Of a stretch of 6,897 nt of DNA, positions 1 through 5,827 are shown piece after piece (position 1 is the first letter of the stretch; each line of letters starts with the position of its first letter). This stretch comes from Desulfobacterales bacterium (GTDB taxonomy: Bacteria; Desulfobacterota; Desulfobacteria; Desulfobacterales; Desulfobacteraceae), in the NCBI GenBank assembly GCA_022361535.1, contig JAKSAU010000584.1, forward strand, positions 1 to 6,897, read 5' to 3'. The notes under the pieces are model-generated. The model worked only from the letters and a program-made list of their open reading frames with translations. It searched no databases and was not told the origin of the DNA. Made by a program: the position numbers and the translations under genes.

Positions 1-654
1 GACAATAAGACTGTTACCTGGAAATTCCAACCCATCTTCATCAATACCTGTACGGTTACTGCAAATAAAATAGGACTGATTTTCAATAGCCCTTGCCCTT
101 ATCAATGCCTTCCAATGGGATAACCTTGCACTTGGCCATTGCGCACAAACAACAAACAGCTTAGCCCCTTCAAGGCAAAGCTGCCTGGCAAGTTCCGGGA
201 ACCTCAGGTCGTAACAAATCATTACCCCCAGCCGTCCTAGCCTGGTGTCAAGCGTCACGGCATTGTTGCCGGGGGTATAGAACTTATGCTCATCTGTCAG
301 CCTGAACAAGTGGAGTTTATTGTATTGCCCAATAAGTCTGCCATCCGAATCAATATAATATAAGGTATTAAACACCTGCCCTGATTCTATCGTCGGGAGG
401 CTGCCGGCAATTGCAATGGAACGGTTCTTTGCAAATTCTGCCAACGTTTCAAGACAGCTTTGTGTCTCTTCGGTGCGGCTTTTTATATGTTCATTGTCAA
501 AGCCGCTTGAAAAAAGTTCGGGCAGCACCCCAAAACAGGCTCCATTGTCTGCCAACTCGCTGAGGTAAAACACAGCTTTTTCCATGTTCGCTTTGGTGTC
601 ACCTTTGACGACATCAAACTGCACTGCACCGACTTTAACTTTTTTATCTGCCAT
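1..654 (-). CDS. Carbon-nitrogen hydrolase, omega-amidase (YafV/MtnU)-like, C-terminus cut by window edge
   Basis: Reading leftward from ATG at 654-652, an open frame of 218 codons runs off the window. The nitrilase-superfamily triad is visible: Glu46 in LPELFSSGF, Lys113 in YNKLHLF and Cys147 in MICYDLRFPE. The stretch after the cysteine (LARQ, LEGA, QWP, HWKALIRARAIENQ, SNRTG) matches the omega-amidase / 2-oxoglutaramate amidase branch best, as I know it from B. subtilis YkrU and E. coli YafV. Such enzymes hydrolyse alpha-ketoglutaramate or alpha-ketosuccinamate, left by glutamine or asparagine transaminases, to the keto acid and ammonia in the cytoplasm. Family members are about 255-270 residues, so roughly 40-50 are missing at the left edge. 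The start is supported by AAAGGA a few bases upstream. It lies 102 bp downstream of the flavoprotein gene on the same strand, so the two may be co-transcribed. The family is certain; the substrate is inferred. Confidence 0.9.
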   Translation of the reverse strand, partial: MADKKVKVGAVQFDVVKGDTKANMEKAVFYLSELADNGACFGVLPELFSSGFDNEHIKSRTEETQSCLETLAEFAKNRSIAIAGSLPTIESGQVFNTLYYIDSDGRLIGQYNKLHLFRLTDEHKFYTPGNNAVTLDTRLGRLGVMICYDLRFPELARQLCLEGAKLFVVCAQWPSARLSHWKALIRARAIENQSYFICSNRTGIDEDGLEFPGNSLIV

Positions 655-756
655 ATATCCTTTTTAATAACAGCTTGTTTTTTTAACACCTGCTTTTCCG
701 GCCATGATTGTTTTCATGTCCAACGCCAGACACCATATCGGTTAAGGGGTTTAAGG

Positions 757-1398
757 TCAATCTTTTGCCAGCCTTTTAGCCAGGTTCACAGCCCTTTTGA
801 CAAGTTTTCTACCGGACTCAAGCCCAGGCTCATCCTCGGCCACACCCAAGCGCAGATCTTTTTCAAAAATACCGTTCCCGTGCCGACTTGACAAGGCAGA
901 TGCTCCCAAGGGACTGACGGACTGGTGACACCCTAAAGCCAACATATCCAGATTATAGAAAAGGTAAAAGTGAGATAAATGTGTGGTTTCCAAGCCGCCC
1001 TGGCGGTGCCAGGCCACAGCAGCGGAAATCCCGATCTTATCCTTCATCATTTCACGGGTCACGTTACCGAATATAAATACACGCAGCCGATCAGCCAAGG
1101 CTGCCATCTGGGCATTTGTGCGCATATGGTAAACCGGACTTGATAAAAGGAGAATGTCCGTCCCCTTCAATGACTCAAATATTGTCTGAGCATCATCTTT
1201 GAGCGCACAATACCGCTCCGGGATCTGCTTTGCCACACAAAAATTGCAATGCACACAGGATTTCACCTCCAACTGTGCCAGATTAAAAACCTGTGTTTCG
1301 CACCCTATACCGTTAGCTGTTTCGATCATGGTCCGGGTCAGGTAATCAGTATTTCCTTTTTTAACAGGGCTTGAGTTAATTGCAGTTAAACGTATCAT
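757..1398 (-). CDS. Flavodoxin-fold iron-sulfur flavoprotein / NAD(P)H-dependent FMN reductase family
   Basis: The 213-residue protein begins MIRLTAINSSPVKKGNTDYL, the FMN-phosphate loop of the NADPH-dependent FMN reductase / multimeric flavodoxin superfamily. PVYHMRTNAQMAALADR, about residues 88-104, is the second flavin-contacting segment. Between them Cys48, Cys51, Cys54 and Cys64 form C-x2-C-x2-C-x9-C, resembling the compact cysteine motif that holds a 4Fe-4S cluster in the Isf iron-sulfur flavoproteins of anaerobes. The last gap of nine is wider than the four to seven I recall for Isf, so cluster binding is likely but not proven. A cytoplasmic electron-transfer or quinone/oxygen-detoxifying role is plausible; the physiological substrate is unknown. 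The ATG follows AGGAGG with only three bases between, a short spacing. The gene is divergent from the liv operon and lies upstream of the hydrolase. Confidence 0.85.
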   Translation of the reverse strand: MIRLTAINSSPVKKGNTDYLTRTMIETANGIGCETQVFNLAQLEVKSCVHCNFCVAKQIPERYCALKDDAQTIFESLKGTDILLLSSPVYHMRTNAQMAALADRLRVFIFGNVTREMMKDKIGISAAVAWHRQGGLETTHLSHFYLFYNLDMLALGCHQSVSPLGASALSSRHGNGIFEKDLRLGVAEDEPGLESGRKLVKRAVNLAKRLAKD

Positions 1399-1459
1399 GG
1401 GCCTCCTGAGCCATTCCTTTAAATTTTTTAAATTAAGAAAAACTGATAATTCCGCTAAT

Positions 1460-1487
1460 TTTGTAGCATAAAAAAAACAATTCGCAA
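1460..1487 (-). promoter_or_regulatory. Possible sigma70 promoter for the leftward flavoprotein gene
   Basis: On the minus strand TTGCGA (1487-1482) is followed after 16 bp by TACAAA (1465-1460), each matching four of six consensus positions. The spacer carries a run of eight T. A transcript would start near 1453, about 55 bases before the ATG at 1398. The surrounding DNA is AT-rich, so a chance match is quite possible. Nothing else coding is seen between 1399 and 1560. Confidence 0.3.
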
Positions 1488-1560
1488 AACAATAACAGGT
1501 GTTTTAAACCCGCGCCTTACTAAAAGCCAAAACCCTTGAAAACAGGGCATTTAAAAAGAC

Positions 1561-1589
1561 TTGACACCTGATTGGTACTCGATTAGGTA
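1561..1589 (+). promoter_or_regulatory. Probable promoter of the leader-liv operon
   Basis: A perfect -35 hexamer TTGACA (1561-1566) is followed by a 17-bp spacer and TAGGTA (1584-1589), a poor -10 that matches mainly the initial TA. Transcription would start near 1596, about 20 bases ahead of the leader-peptide Shine-Dalgarno, a suitable distance for an attenuated operon. The weak -10 and the palindrome in the spacer suggest added control by a protein. It is the best rightward promoter I can see upstream of livK. Confidence 0.5.
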
Positions 1590-1590
1590 T
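1564..1590. promoter_or_regulatory. Imperfect palindrome overlapping the promoter, candidate operator
   Basis: The half-sites CCTGATTG (1567-1574) and CGATTAGG (1580-1587) mirror each other around A1577 with two mismatches in eight positions. Two further flanking pairs match (A1566-T1588 and A1564-T1590). The element fills the space between the -35 and -10 hexamers, where a bound dimer would block RNA polymerase. GTACTCG inside it also faintly resembles a TrpR half-site. The cognate regulator is unknown and none is encoded in the window. Confidence 0.35.
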
Positions 1591-1624
1591 GTATCCACCT
1601 TAACTAAAAACAGACGAGGATTGC

Positions 1625-1711
1625 ATGGGTTTCCGGTACGTTTACTTTTTTATATTTACCTTCTTTTGCGGCTTCTTTTTTACGAAGTCTGCCTTGGGAG
1701 AGTTTATGTAG
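1625..1711 (+). CDS. Phenylalanine-rich leader peptide (28 aa)
   Basis: This short ORF has a Shine-Dalgarno GAGGA at 1616-1620, five bases of good spacing region before the ATG at 1625, and ends at TAG 1709-1711. The peptide starts MGFRYVYFFIFTFFCGFFF and continues TKSALGEFM. Ten of 28 residues are Phe (positions 3, 8, 9, 11, 13, 14, 17, 18, 19 and 27), with Tyr at 5 and 7. The run closely resembles the E. coli PheL and PheM leader peptides in composition and clustering. Its function would be to let the ribosome sense charged Phe-tRNA: stalling at codons 8-19 decides which RNA hairpin forms downstream. The peptide itself probably has no function. A tiny hydrophobic membrane protein is the alternative, but the terminator and antiterminator that overlap it argue for a leader. 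It is not homologous to anything I can name beyond this functional class. Confidence 0.85.
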   Translation: MGFRYVYFFIFTFFCGFFFTKSALGEFM

Positions 1712-1778
1712 ACTATCGGAAAACAAAGTGAACTCAAACCATGGGCAGACGGACAACCGCTAAACCCATGGTTTTTTT
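1668..1778 (+). promoter_or_regulatory. Phe-responsive transcription attenuator (1:2, 2:3 and 3:4 pairings)
   Basis: Three alternative pairings are visible. In 1:2, GCGGCTTC (1668-1675) pairs with GAAGTC (1684-1689) and GC (1691-1692), with T1690 bulged and one G-U, inside the leader Phe codons. In 2:3, the antiterminator, GTCTGCC (1687-1693) pairs perfectly with GGCAGAC (1744-1750), and GAGTT (1700-1704) with AACTC (1731-1735); GG 1697-1698 can also pair with CC 1739-1740. In 3:4, the terminator, 1736-1745 pairs with 1765-1774. Pairings 2:3 and 3:4 compete for 1736-1745. By analogy with trp/phe attenuation, a ribosome stalled at codons 8-14 masks arm 1, so 2:3 forms and transcription continues. 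A ribosome that reaches the stop codon at 1709 covers arm 2, so the terminator forms. Termination would leave a leader RNA of about 180 nt. The structure is seen directly; the mechanism is inferred from the known class. Confidence 0.82.
1736..1778 (+). terminator. Intrinsic terminator of the attenuator
   Basis: The arms AAACCATGGG (1736-1745) and CCCATGGTTT (1765-1774) form a perfect 10-bp stem. An inner CGG-ACAA-CCG hairpin (1750-1759) closes the loop, and seven T (1772-1778) follow directly. It lies 24 bases after the leader stop codon and about 140 bases before the livK start, with no longer gene ending before it, so it can only act on the leader transcript. Confidence 0.85.
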
Positions 1779-1782
1779 ATTT

Positions 1783-1812
1783 AAGGACTGTGGGCAATCC
1801 TCCGGTCCTTTT
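1783..1812 (+). terminator. Second, weaker stem-loop downstream of the attenuator
   Basis: AAGGACTG (1783-1790) pairs with CGGTCCTT (1803-1810), eight pairs with one G-U, around a 12-base loop, followed by TTTT (1809-1812, two of them in the stem). It could be a back-up terminator, or a 5' structure protecting the readthrough liv mRNA. The short T-run makes termination weak. The remaining 1813-1904 holds nothing else I can identify. Confidence 0.35.
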
Positions 1813-1904
1813 AAACGCCACTTAATTGGGGCCTGGTCAGGGATAATTATGGGAAACGGTTTACCAACCTGGTTTTATTTCACAATTTTATGATTCTTTT
1901 TATC

Positions 1905-1910
1905 AAGGAG
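1905..1910 (+). promoter_or_regulatory. livK ribosome binding site, decides the start
   Basis: AAGGAG sits nine bases before ATG 1920, a good distance, but only three before ATG 1914, and it is downstream of ATG 1890. It therefore favours 1920, which also gives a normal signal peptide beginning MRKITIVLLALLLG. Confidence 0.7.
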
Positions 1911-1919
1911 AAAATGGAA

Positions 1920-3059
1920 ATGAGAAAAATCACAATCGTACTGCTGGCATTGCTTCTCGGCGTTCTACCGACATCAGGTCTATGGGCCAAATCCGTTTAT
2001 AAAGTAGGCGGCATATTCTCATCCACAGGCCGGGCGTCATTTCTGGGCGATCCCGAGAAAAAAACCATGGAAATGATGGTTGAAAAAATCAATGCCGCCG
2101 GTGGTATTGACGGCCATATGCTTGAAGCCGTGATCTATGATTCTGAAGGTGATCCTGCCAAAGCCGTATCTGCAGTAAACAAGCTGCTGCACAAGGATAA
2201 GGTTCTTGCCATCATCGGCCCGTCAACAACGCCTACAACCCTGGCCATTGTGAATTTTGTAGAACGGGCTCAGGTGCCGCTGATCAGTTGCGCCGCCGGT
2301 GTTAAAATCACTTCTCCGGTTAAACCCTGGGTATTCAAGACAGCCCAGAGTGACCTTTTGGCTGTTGCAGCCGTTTACCAGCACATGCAGGCCGCCGGAA
2401 TAAAAAAGATTGGTGTAATCACTGTGGCCAACTCCTTTGGTGAAAGCGGCAAAAACCAACTGCTGAACCAGGCCAAGGATTTCGGGCTTGAAGTGGTTCA
2501 GGCTGAAAGTTTCGGTGCAAAAGATACGGATACGACTGCCCAGTTGACCAAAATCAAAGCAGCTTCACCTGATGCCATTGTCTGCTGGGGTACCAATCCC
2601 GGCCCTGCGGTTGTTGCTAAAAACGCTAAGCAGCTTAAAATTGATATCCCACTATACCAGAGCCATGGCGTGGCATCTCCCAAGTTCATTGAACTCGCTG
2701 GTGATTCATCCGAAGGCATCATTTTGCCCACGGGTAAAATTCTTGTTACCGGACTTTTAGACAGCAGTGATCCCCAGAAAAAGATACTTGAAGATTATCA
2801 GAACGACTACAAAGCCCAGTTCAAAGGCAATGTATCCGGTTTTGGCGGATACGCATATGATGCAGTGAATATCCTGGCTGCGGCAATGAAAGGCAGCGGT
2901 GGAGACAAAGAAAAAATCCGCCAGGCTTTGGAAACAACTCAAAAGCATATCGGAGCAACCGGCGAGTTCAATTATTCCACTGAGGATCACAATGGGCTTT
3001 CCCCCGAGGCATTTGTTATGGTAGAGATCAAAGGCGGCACTTGGAAACTAATTAAATAA
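1920..3059 (+). CDS. livK: LIV-type ABC transporter periplasmic substrate-binding protein
   Basis: With the start at 1920 the product is 379 residues, normal for the type-I periplasmic binding fold of the leucine-isoleucine-valine family (Peripla_BP_6). A Sec signal peptide is clear: positive MRK, a leucine-rich core, and likely cleavage after LWA at residue 23. No lipobox cysteine is present, so the mature protein should be free in the periplasm. Lobe I contains GIFSSTGRASFLGD, INAAGGIDG, the YDSEGDPAKAVSA segment and IIGPSTTPTTLA, where Ser/Thr typically hold the ligand carboxylate. Lobe II includes FGESGKNQL, CWGTNPGPA and GFGGYAYDAV. The ligand cannot be read off; LIV-family proteins bind branched-chain or aromatic amino acids, and some bind aromatic acids. 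The Phe attenuator upstream points to phenylalanine or a related aromatic. It heads the transporter operon but is separated from livH by 137 bp with a strong hairpin. Confidence 0.93.
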   Translation: MRKITIVLLALLLGVLPTSGLWAKSVYKVGGIFSSTGRASFLGDPEKKTMEMMVEKINAAGGIDGHMLEAVIYDSEGDPAKAVSAVNKLLHKDKVLAIIGPSTTPTTLAIVNFVERAQVPLISCAAGVKITSPVKPWVFKTAQSDLLAVAAVYQHMQAAGIKKIGVITVANSFGESGKNQLLNQAKDFGLEVVQAESFGAKDTDTTAQLTKIKAASPDAIVCWGTNPGPAVVAKNAKQLKIDIPLYQSHGVASPKFIELAGDSSEGIILPTGKILVTGLLDSSDPQKKILEDYQNDYKAQFKGNVSGFGGYAYDAVNILAAAMKGSGGDKEKIRQALETTQKHIGATGEFNYSTEDHNGLSPEAFVMVEIKGGTWKLIK

Positions 3060-3091
3060 GACATCGTTGAAATTAGCGCCGTCTGCTTATT

Positions 3092-3143
3092 TGCTGCAGC
3101 AATATTAAGTCCTTACCTGCTTAAGATTGTTGCAGCACTTTTT
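3092..3143 (+). terminator. Strong stem-loop between livK and livH
   Basis: The arm at 3092-3109 (TGCTGCAGCAATATTAAG) pairs with 3120-3137 (CTTAAGATTGTTGCAGCA): 18 positions with one mismatch and one G-U, a 10-base loop, then five T (3139-3143). It resembles a leaky intrinsic terminator or an mRNA-stabilising 3' hairpin. Either would give more binding protein than membrane components, which is the usual stoichiometry for ABC importers. The rest of 3060-3196 carries no ORF of note; livH has its own AAGGA at 3187-3191. Confidence 0.65.
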
Positions 3144-3196
3144 ATGTAAGGCGGTGTTTTACAAAGCCGGTCGGGTACGAATTTAAAAGGAAATAC

Positions 3197-4072
3197 ATGC
3201 AGGAAATCATTCAATACCTATTTTCAGGCATCACAACTGGTGCCATATACGCAGTGATTGCAGTTGGATTGTCCATGCTGTACAGCTCCACTGAACTGAT
3301 CAACTTTGCCCATGGAGAATTTGTCATGGTAGGCGCCATGGCCATGGTGACCCTATGGGTTCAAATGGCCCTGCCCCTGCCAGTCGCTATGATCGGCGCC
3401 ATACTTTTAGGGTGCGGCTTGGGCCTGCTGTTTGAGCGGTTTGCCATACGGACAGCCCGCAGTCCACAGCCCATTGTCCTGGTTATCATCACTGTAGGGG
3501 CCTCGATTTTCCTGCGCGGGGTGGGAATGATTGCATGGGGAAAGGACCCATTCAGTGTTCCATCCTTCTCGAGCCATGAATCCATAGAAATTGCCGGAGC
3601 CGCGCTTCTTCCCCAAAGCATCTGGATTGTTGCAGCTGCCCTGGCTTTGGCTGCAGGCATTCATTTTTTCCTGAAAAAAACCCTTACCGGAAAGGCCATG
3701 GTGGCCTGTGCGGTAAACCAGACTGCGGCCTGGCTTACCGGGATCCCTTCCGAACGGATGGCGATTCTGGCATTTGGCATCAGCACCGGGTGCGGCGCCA
3801 TTGCAGGCATTTTTATCGCCCCAATCACCATGAGTTCATATGATATGGGAACCATATTAGGACTCAAAGGTTTTTGTGCAGCCATGATCGGCGGCCTCGG
3901 CAGTCTTTGGGGCGCTTTCGCCGGCGGTATTCTTTTGGGTGTCCTGGAGTCTTTGGGCGCAGGCCTTATTTCTTCCGGCCTCAAGGATGCTATTGCTTTT
4001 ATACTACTTCTCCTGATCCTCTATGTCCGCCCGGGCGGACTCTTCTCTGCAAAGGAAGCCAAACGGTTTTAA
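3197..4072 (+). CDS. livH: LIV-type ABC transporter permease LivH
   Basis: The 291-residue polytopic inner-membrane protein shows the LivH hallmarks. The N-terminus MQEIIQYLFSGITTGAIYAV leads to LINFAHGEFVMVGA at residues 34-47. The cytoplasmic coupling loop is near residues 164-185 (LTGKAMVACAVNQTAAWLTGI), and GLKGFCAAMIGGLGSLWGA is at 222-240. About eight hydrophobic membrane segments are visible, and the protein ends with the usual YVRPGGLF. It would pair with LivM to form the translocation path for the LivK ligand. The start is supported by AAGGA five bases upstream of the ATG. Length is normal for the family. The stop is separated by a single base from the livM ATG. Confidence 0.94.
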   Translation: MQEIIQYLFSGITTGAIYAVIAVGLSMLYSSTELINFAHGEFVMVGAMAMVTLWVQMALPLPVAMIGAILLGCGLGLLFERFAIRTARSPQPIVLVIITVGASIFLRGVGMIAWGKDPFSVPSFSSHESIEIAGAALLPQSIWIVAAALALAAGIHFFLKKTLTGKAMVACAVNQTAAWLTGIPSERMAILAFGISTGCGAIAGIFIAPITMSSYDMGTILGLKGFCAAMIGGLGSLWGAFAGGILLGVLESLGAGLISSGLKDAIAFILLLLILYVRPGGLFSAKEAKRF

Positions 4073-4073
4073 T

Positions 4074-5030
4074 ATGACAGACAACCCGAAACAAATCTGG
4101 ATTGAGAACACAGTCTTTTTCTGCGCCGTTTTAGGCCTTGGACTGTTTACCCAAAATACGTATTACCTTCAAATCATGACCTTTATCGGCATCAACACCT
4201 TGCTGGCTTTGGGATTAAACATGCTCATGGGTTATGCCGGTCAGGTGTCTTTAGGCCATGCAGCGTTCTACGGCATCGGGGCCTATACGACGGCGATTCT
4301 TTCAGGAACATACGGTATTTCCCCTTGGCTTGCGCTTTTATGCGCAGTTGGTGCTGCTGTGATAATTGCCCTGGTAGTAGGCCTTCCCACCCTTCGCCTG
4401 TCAGGCTATTACCTGGGTATGGGAACCCTTGGATTCGGCATGATTGTGAACATCCTATTCCGGGAATGGAGTACGGTTACAGGGGGTGCGTCAGGATTTG
4501 TGGGCATCCCAGTATTGGAAGCCGGGCCAATTTCTTTTATGTCCGGCCAAAACTATTTTTTCCTGGTATGGGGTGTGGTATTTGCTGCCATACTCATCTG
4601 CCGGCGAATACTGGCCTCCCGAATGGGACGGGCCCTGCGTTCCATTCATGATGGTGAGAACGCCTCTCTTGCGGTAGGCGTAAACACCCATTACCTCAAA
4701 CTTCAGATCTTTATGTTTGCTGCTGCCTTAGGCGCTATAGCCGGGTTCCTTTATGCGCATTTTGTTCTTTTTATCAGTCCGGAATCCTTTGGATTCATGG
4801 TTTCGGTAAAAATGGTCACCATGGTCGTTATCGGTGGTATGGCAAGTGTGTGGGGAGCGCTTTTAGGGGCCTCTTTGCTAACTCTTTTACCCGAGGTGCT
4901 TCACGGATTTGCCGAGTATGAAATGATTGTTTTTGGCCTGGTCCTCATGCTTGTGATGATCTTTATGCCCCAGGGTCTCACCCGGGGATTTTTGGATATT
5001 TACCTGAGAACAAGGAAAAAAAGCGCATGA
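4074..5030 (+). CDS. livM: LIV-type ABC transporter permease LivM
   Basis: Starting at ATG 4074 the protein has 318 residues. The diagnostic LivM signature LGLNMLMGYAGQVSLGHAAF is at residues 46-65, followed by LRLSGYYLGMGTLGFG at 108-122. The coupling loop is MGRALRSIHDGENASLAVGV at 184-203, and IGGMASVWGALLGA is at 253-266. Around eight to nine transmembrane segments can be seen. It forms the second half of the membrane channel with LivH. I chose 4074 and not the longer ATG at 4023, because the longer version only adds a polar stretch that overlaps livH and lacks a ribosome site. There is no good Shine-Dalgarno at 4074 either, so translation is probably coupled to the livH stop one base away. 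Confidence 0.92.
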   Translation: MTDNPKQIWIENTVFFCAVLGLGLFTQNTYYLQIMTFIGINTLLALGLNMLMGYAGQVSLGHAAFYGIGAYTTAILSGTYGISPWLALLCAVGAAVIIALVVGLPTLRLSGYYLGMGTLGFGMIVNILFREWSTVTGGASGFVGIPVLEAGPISFMSGQNYFFLVWGVVFAAILICRRILASRMGRALRSIHDGENASLAVGVNTHYLKLQIFMFAAALGAIAGFLYAHFVLFISPESFGFMVSVKMVTMVVIGGMASVWGALLGASLLTLLPEVLHGFAEYEMIVFGLVLMLVMIFMPQGLTRGFLDIYLRTRKKSA

Positions 5031-5815
5031 GAGCCTTAACAGATGCAGAAAAGGCACAAGATATCTTAAAGGTAGATTCCTTAACCAAAATGTTTGGAGG
5101 CGTCAAAGCCCAGGATGACATCTCCTTTACCATTGAACCTGGAATTGTCTGTGGACTCATAGGGCCCAACGGAGCGGGCAAGACAACGCTTTTCAACATG
5201 ATTACAGGGATATACACCCCAGATGCAGGAGACGTGATCTTTAACGGAAAAAACACCCGGAAAATGGCAGTACACCAATTGGTGAAAGCAGGCATTGCAA
5301 GGACATTCCAGCATGTGGAGCTGTTTGCTTCCATGACACTCATTGAAAATGTAATGGTGGGCATGCATGTGAGAACAAAATCCGGGTTTTGGGGGGCGGT
5401 TACCCGGCTTCCCTGGGTGAGGCGTGAAGAAAAAGCGGCACTGGAAAAGGCTGAAGAGCTCCTGGAATTCACAGGCCTAAGCGATTATGCAAAAAAAGCG
5501 GCCGGGGATTTACCCGTAGGCCTGCAGAAAACAGCGGAAATCGCACGCGCCCTGGCCTCAGATCCGCTGCTCCTTCTTTTAGATGAACCTGCAGCCGGAC
5601 TCAATGCCGTTGAAACAGAGCGGTTAGGCCAGTTGATCCGCCAGGTTAAAGAAAAAGGAGTCACCATGATGCTGGTTGAGCATGATATGAGCCTTGCCAT
5701 GGGAATCTCCGATAAGATTATCGTCCTTGACCAGGGCAGAAAACTTGCCCAGGGAACCCCAAGGGAAATTCAGAACAACGAAGCGGTTATGGCCGCTTAC
5801 CTTGGACAAGGATAA
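5027..5815 (+). CDS. livG: LIV-type ABC transporter ATP-binding protein LivG
   Basis: This 262-residue cytoplasmic ATPase has Walker A GPNGAGKTT at 46-54, the Q-loop Gln95 in RTFQHVELF, the signature LPVGLQ at 162-167, Walker B LLLLLDEP at 181-188, D-loop AGLN and the switch His219 in LVEHDM. The signature is the LivG-type variant in place of LSGGQ. The insert after the Q-loop (VGMHVRTKSGFWGAV) and the C-terminal AYLGQG tail are typical of LivG. It energises transport together with LivF. The ATG overlaps the livM stop by four bases (ATGA at 5027-5030) and has AAGGA at 5012-5016. About a dozen extra N-terminal residues precede the domain proper, which is within normal variation. Confidence 0.95.
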   Translation: MRALTDAEKAQDILKVDSLTKMFGGVKAQDDISFTIEPGIVCGLIGPNGAGKTTLFNMITGIYTPDAGDVIFNGKNTRKMAVHQLVKAGIARTFQHVELFASMTLIENVMVGMHVRTKSGFWGAVTRLPWVRREEKAALEKAEELLEFTGLSDYAKKAAGDLPVGLQKTAEIARALASDPLLLLLDEPAAGLNAVETERLGQLIRQVKEKGVTMMLVEHDMSLAMGISDKIIVLDQGRKLAQGTPREIQNNEAVMAAYLGQG

Positions 5816-5827
5816 AGGAAGACCGAA

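Noticed and set aside
483..689. 68-codon minus-strand ORF
   Set aside because: It is an out-of-frame shadow of the carbon-nitrogen hydrolase, whose true frame starts at 654 and carries the catalytic triad.
1533..1547. CCCT...AGGG inverted repeat upstream of the promoter
   Set aside because: Four pairs only, with no T-run or promoter relation; it is expected by chance.
1596..1889. T-box or metabolite riboswitch in the livK leader
   Set aside because: No T-box consensus and no known riboswitch core was found; the translated Phe-rich ORF with alternative hairpins explains the leader.
1890..1919. Longer livK start at ATG 1890
   Set aside because: The only good ribosome site (1905-1910) is downstream of it, and the extension adds a charged stretch before a normal signal peptide.
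4023..4073. Longer livM start overlapping livH
   Set aside because: It has no ribosome site, and the extra residues are only the out-of-frame end of livH; ATG 4074 is adjacent to the livH stop.
4978..5472. 164-codon minus-strand ORF opposite livG
   Set aside because: It is antisense to a clear ABC ATPase, has serine-rich low-complexity content and no recognisable domain; it is a codon-bias shadow.
5510..5527. Non-LSGGQ signature in LivG
   Set aside because: LPxG-type signatures are usual for LivG, so this is not an inactivating change.
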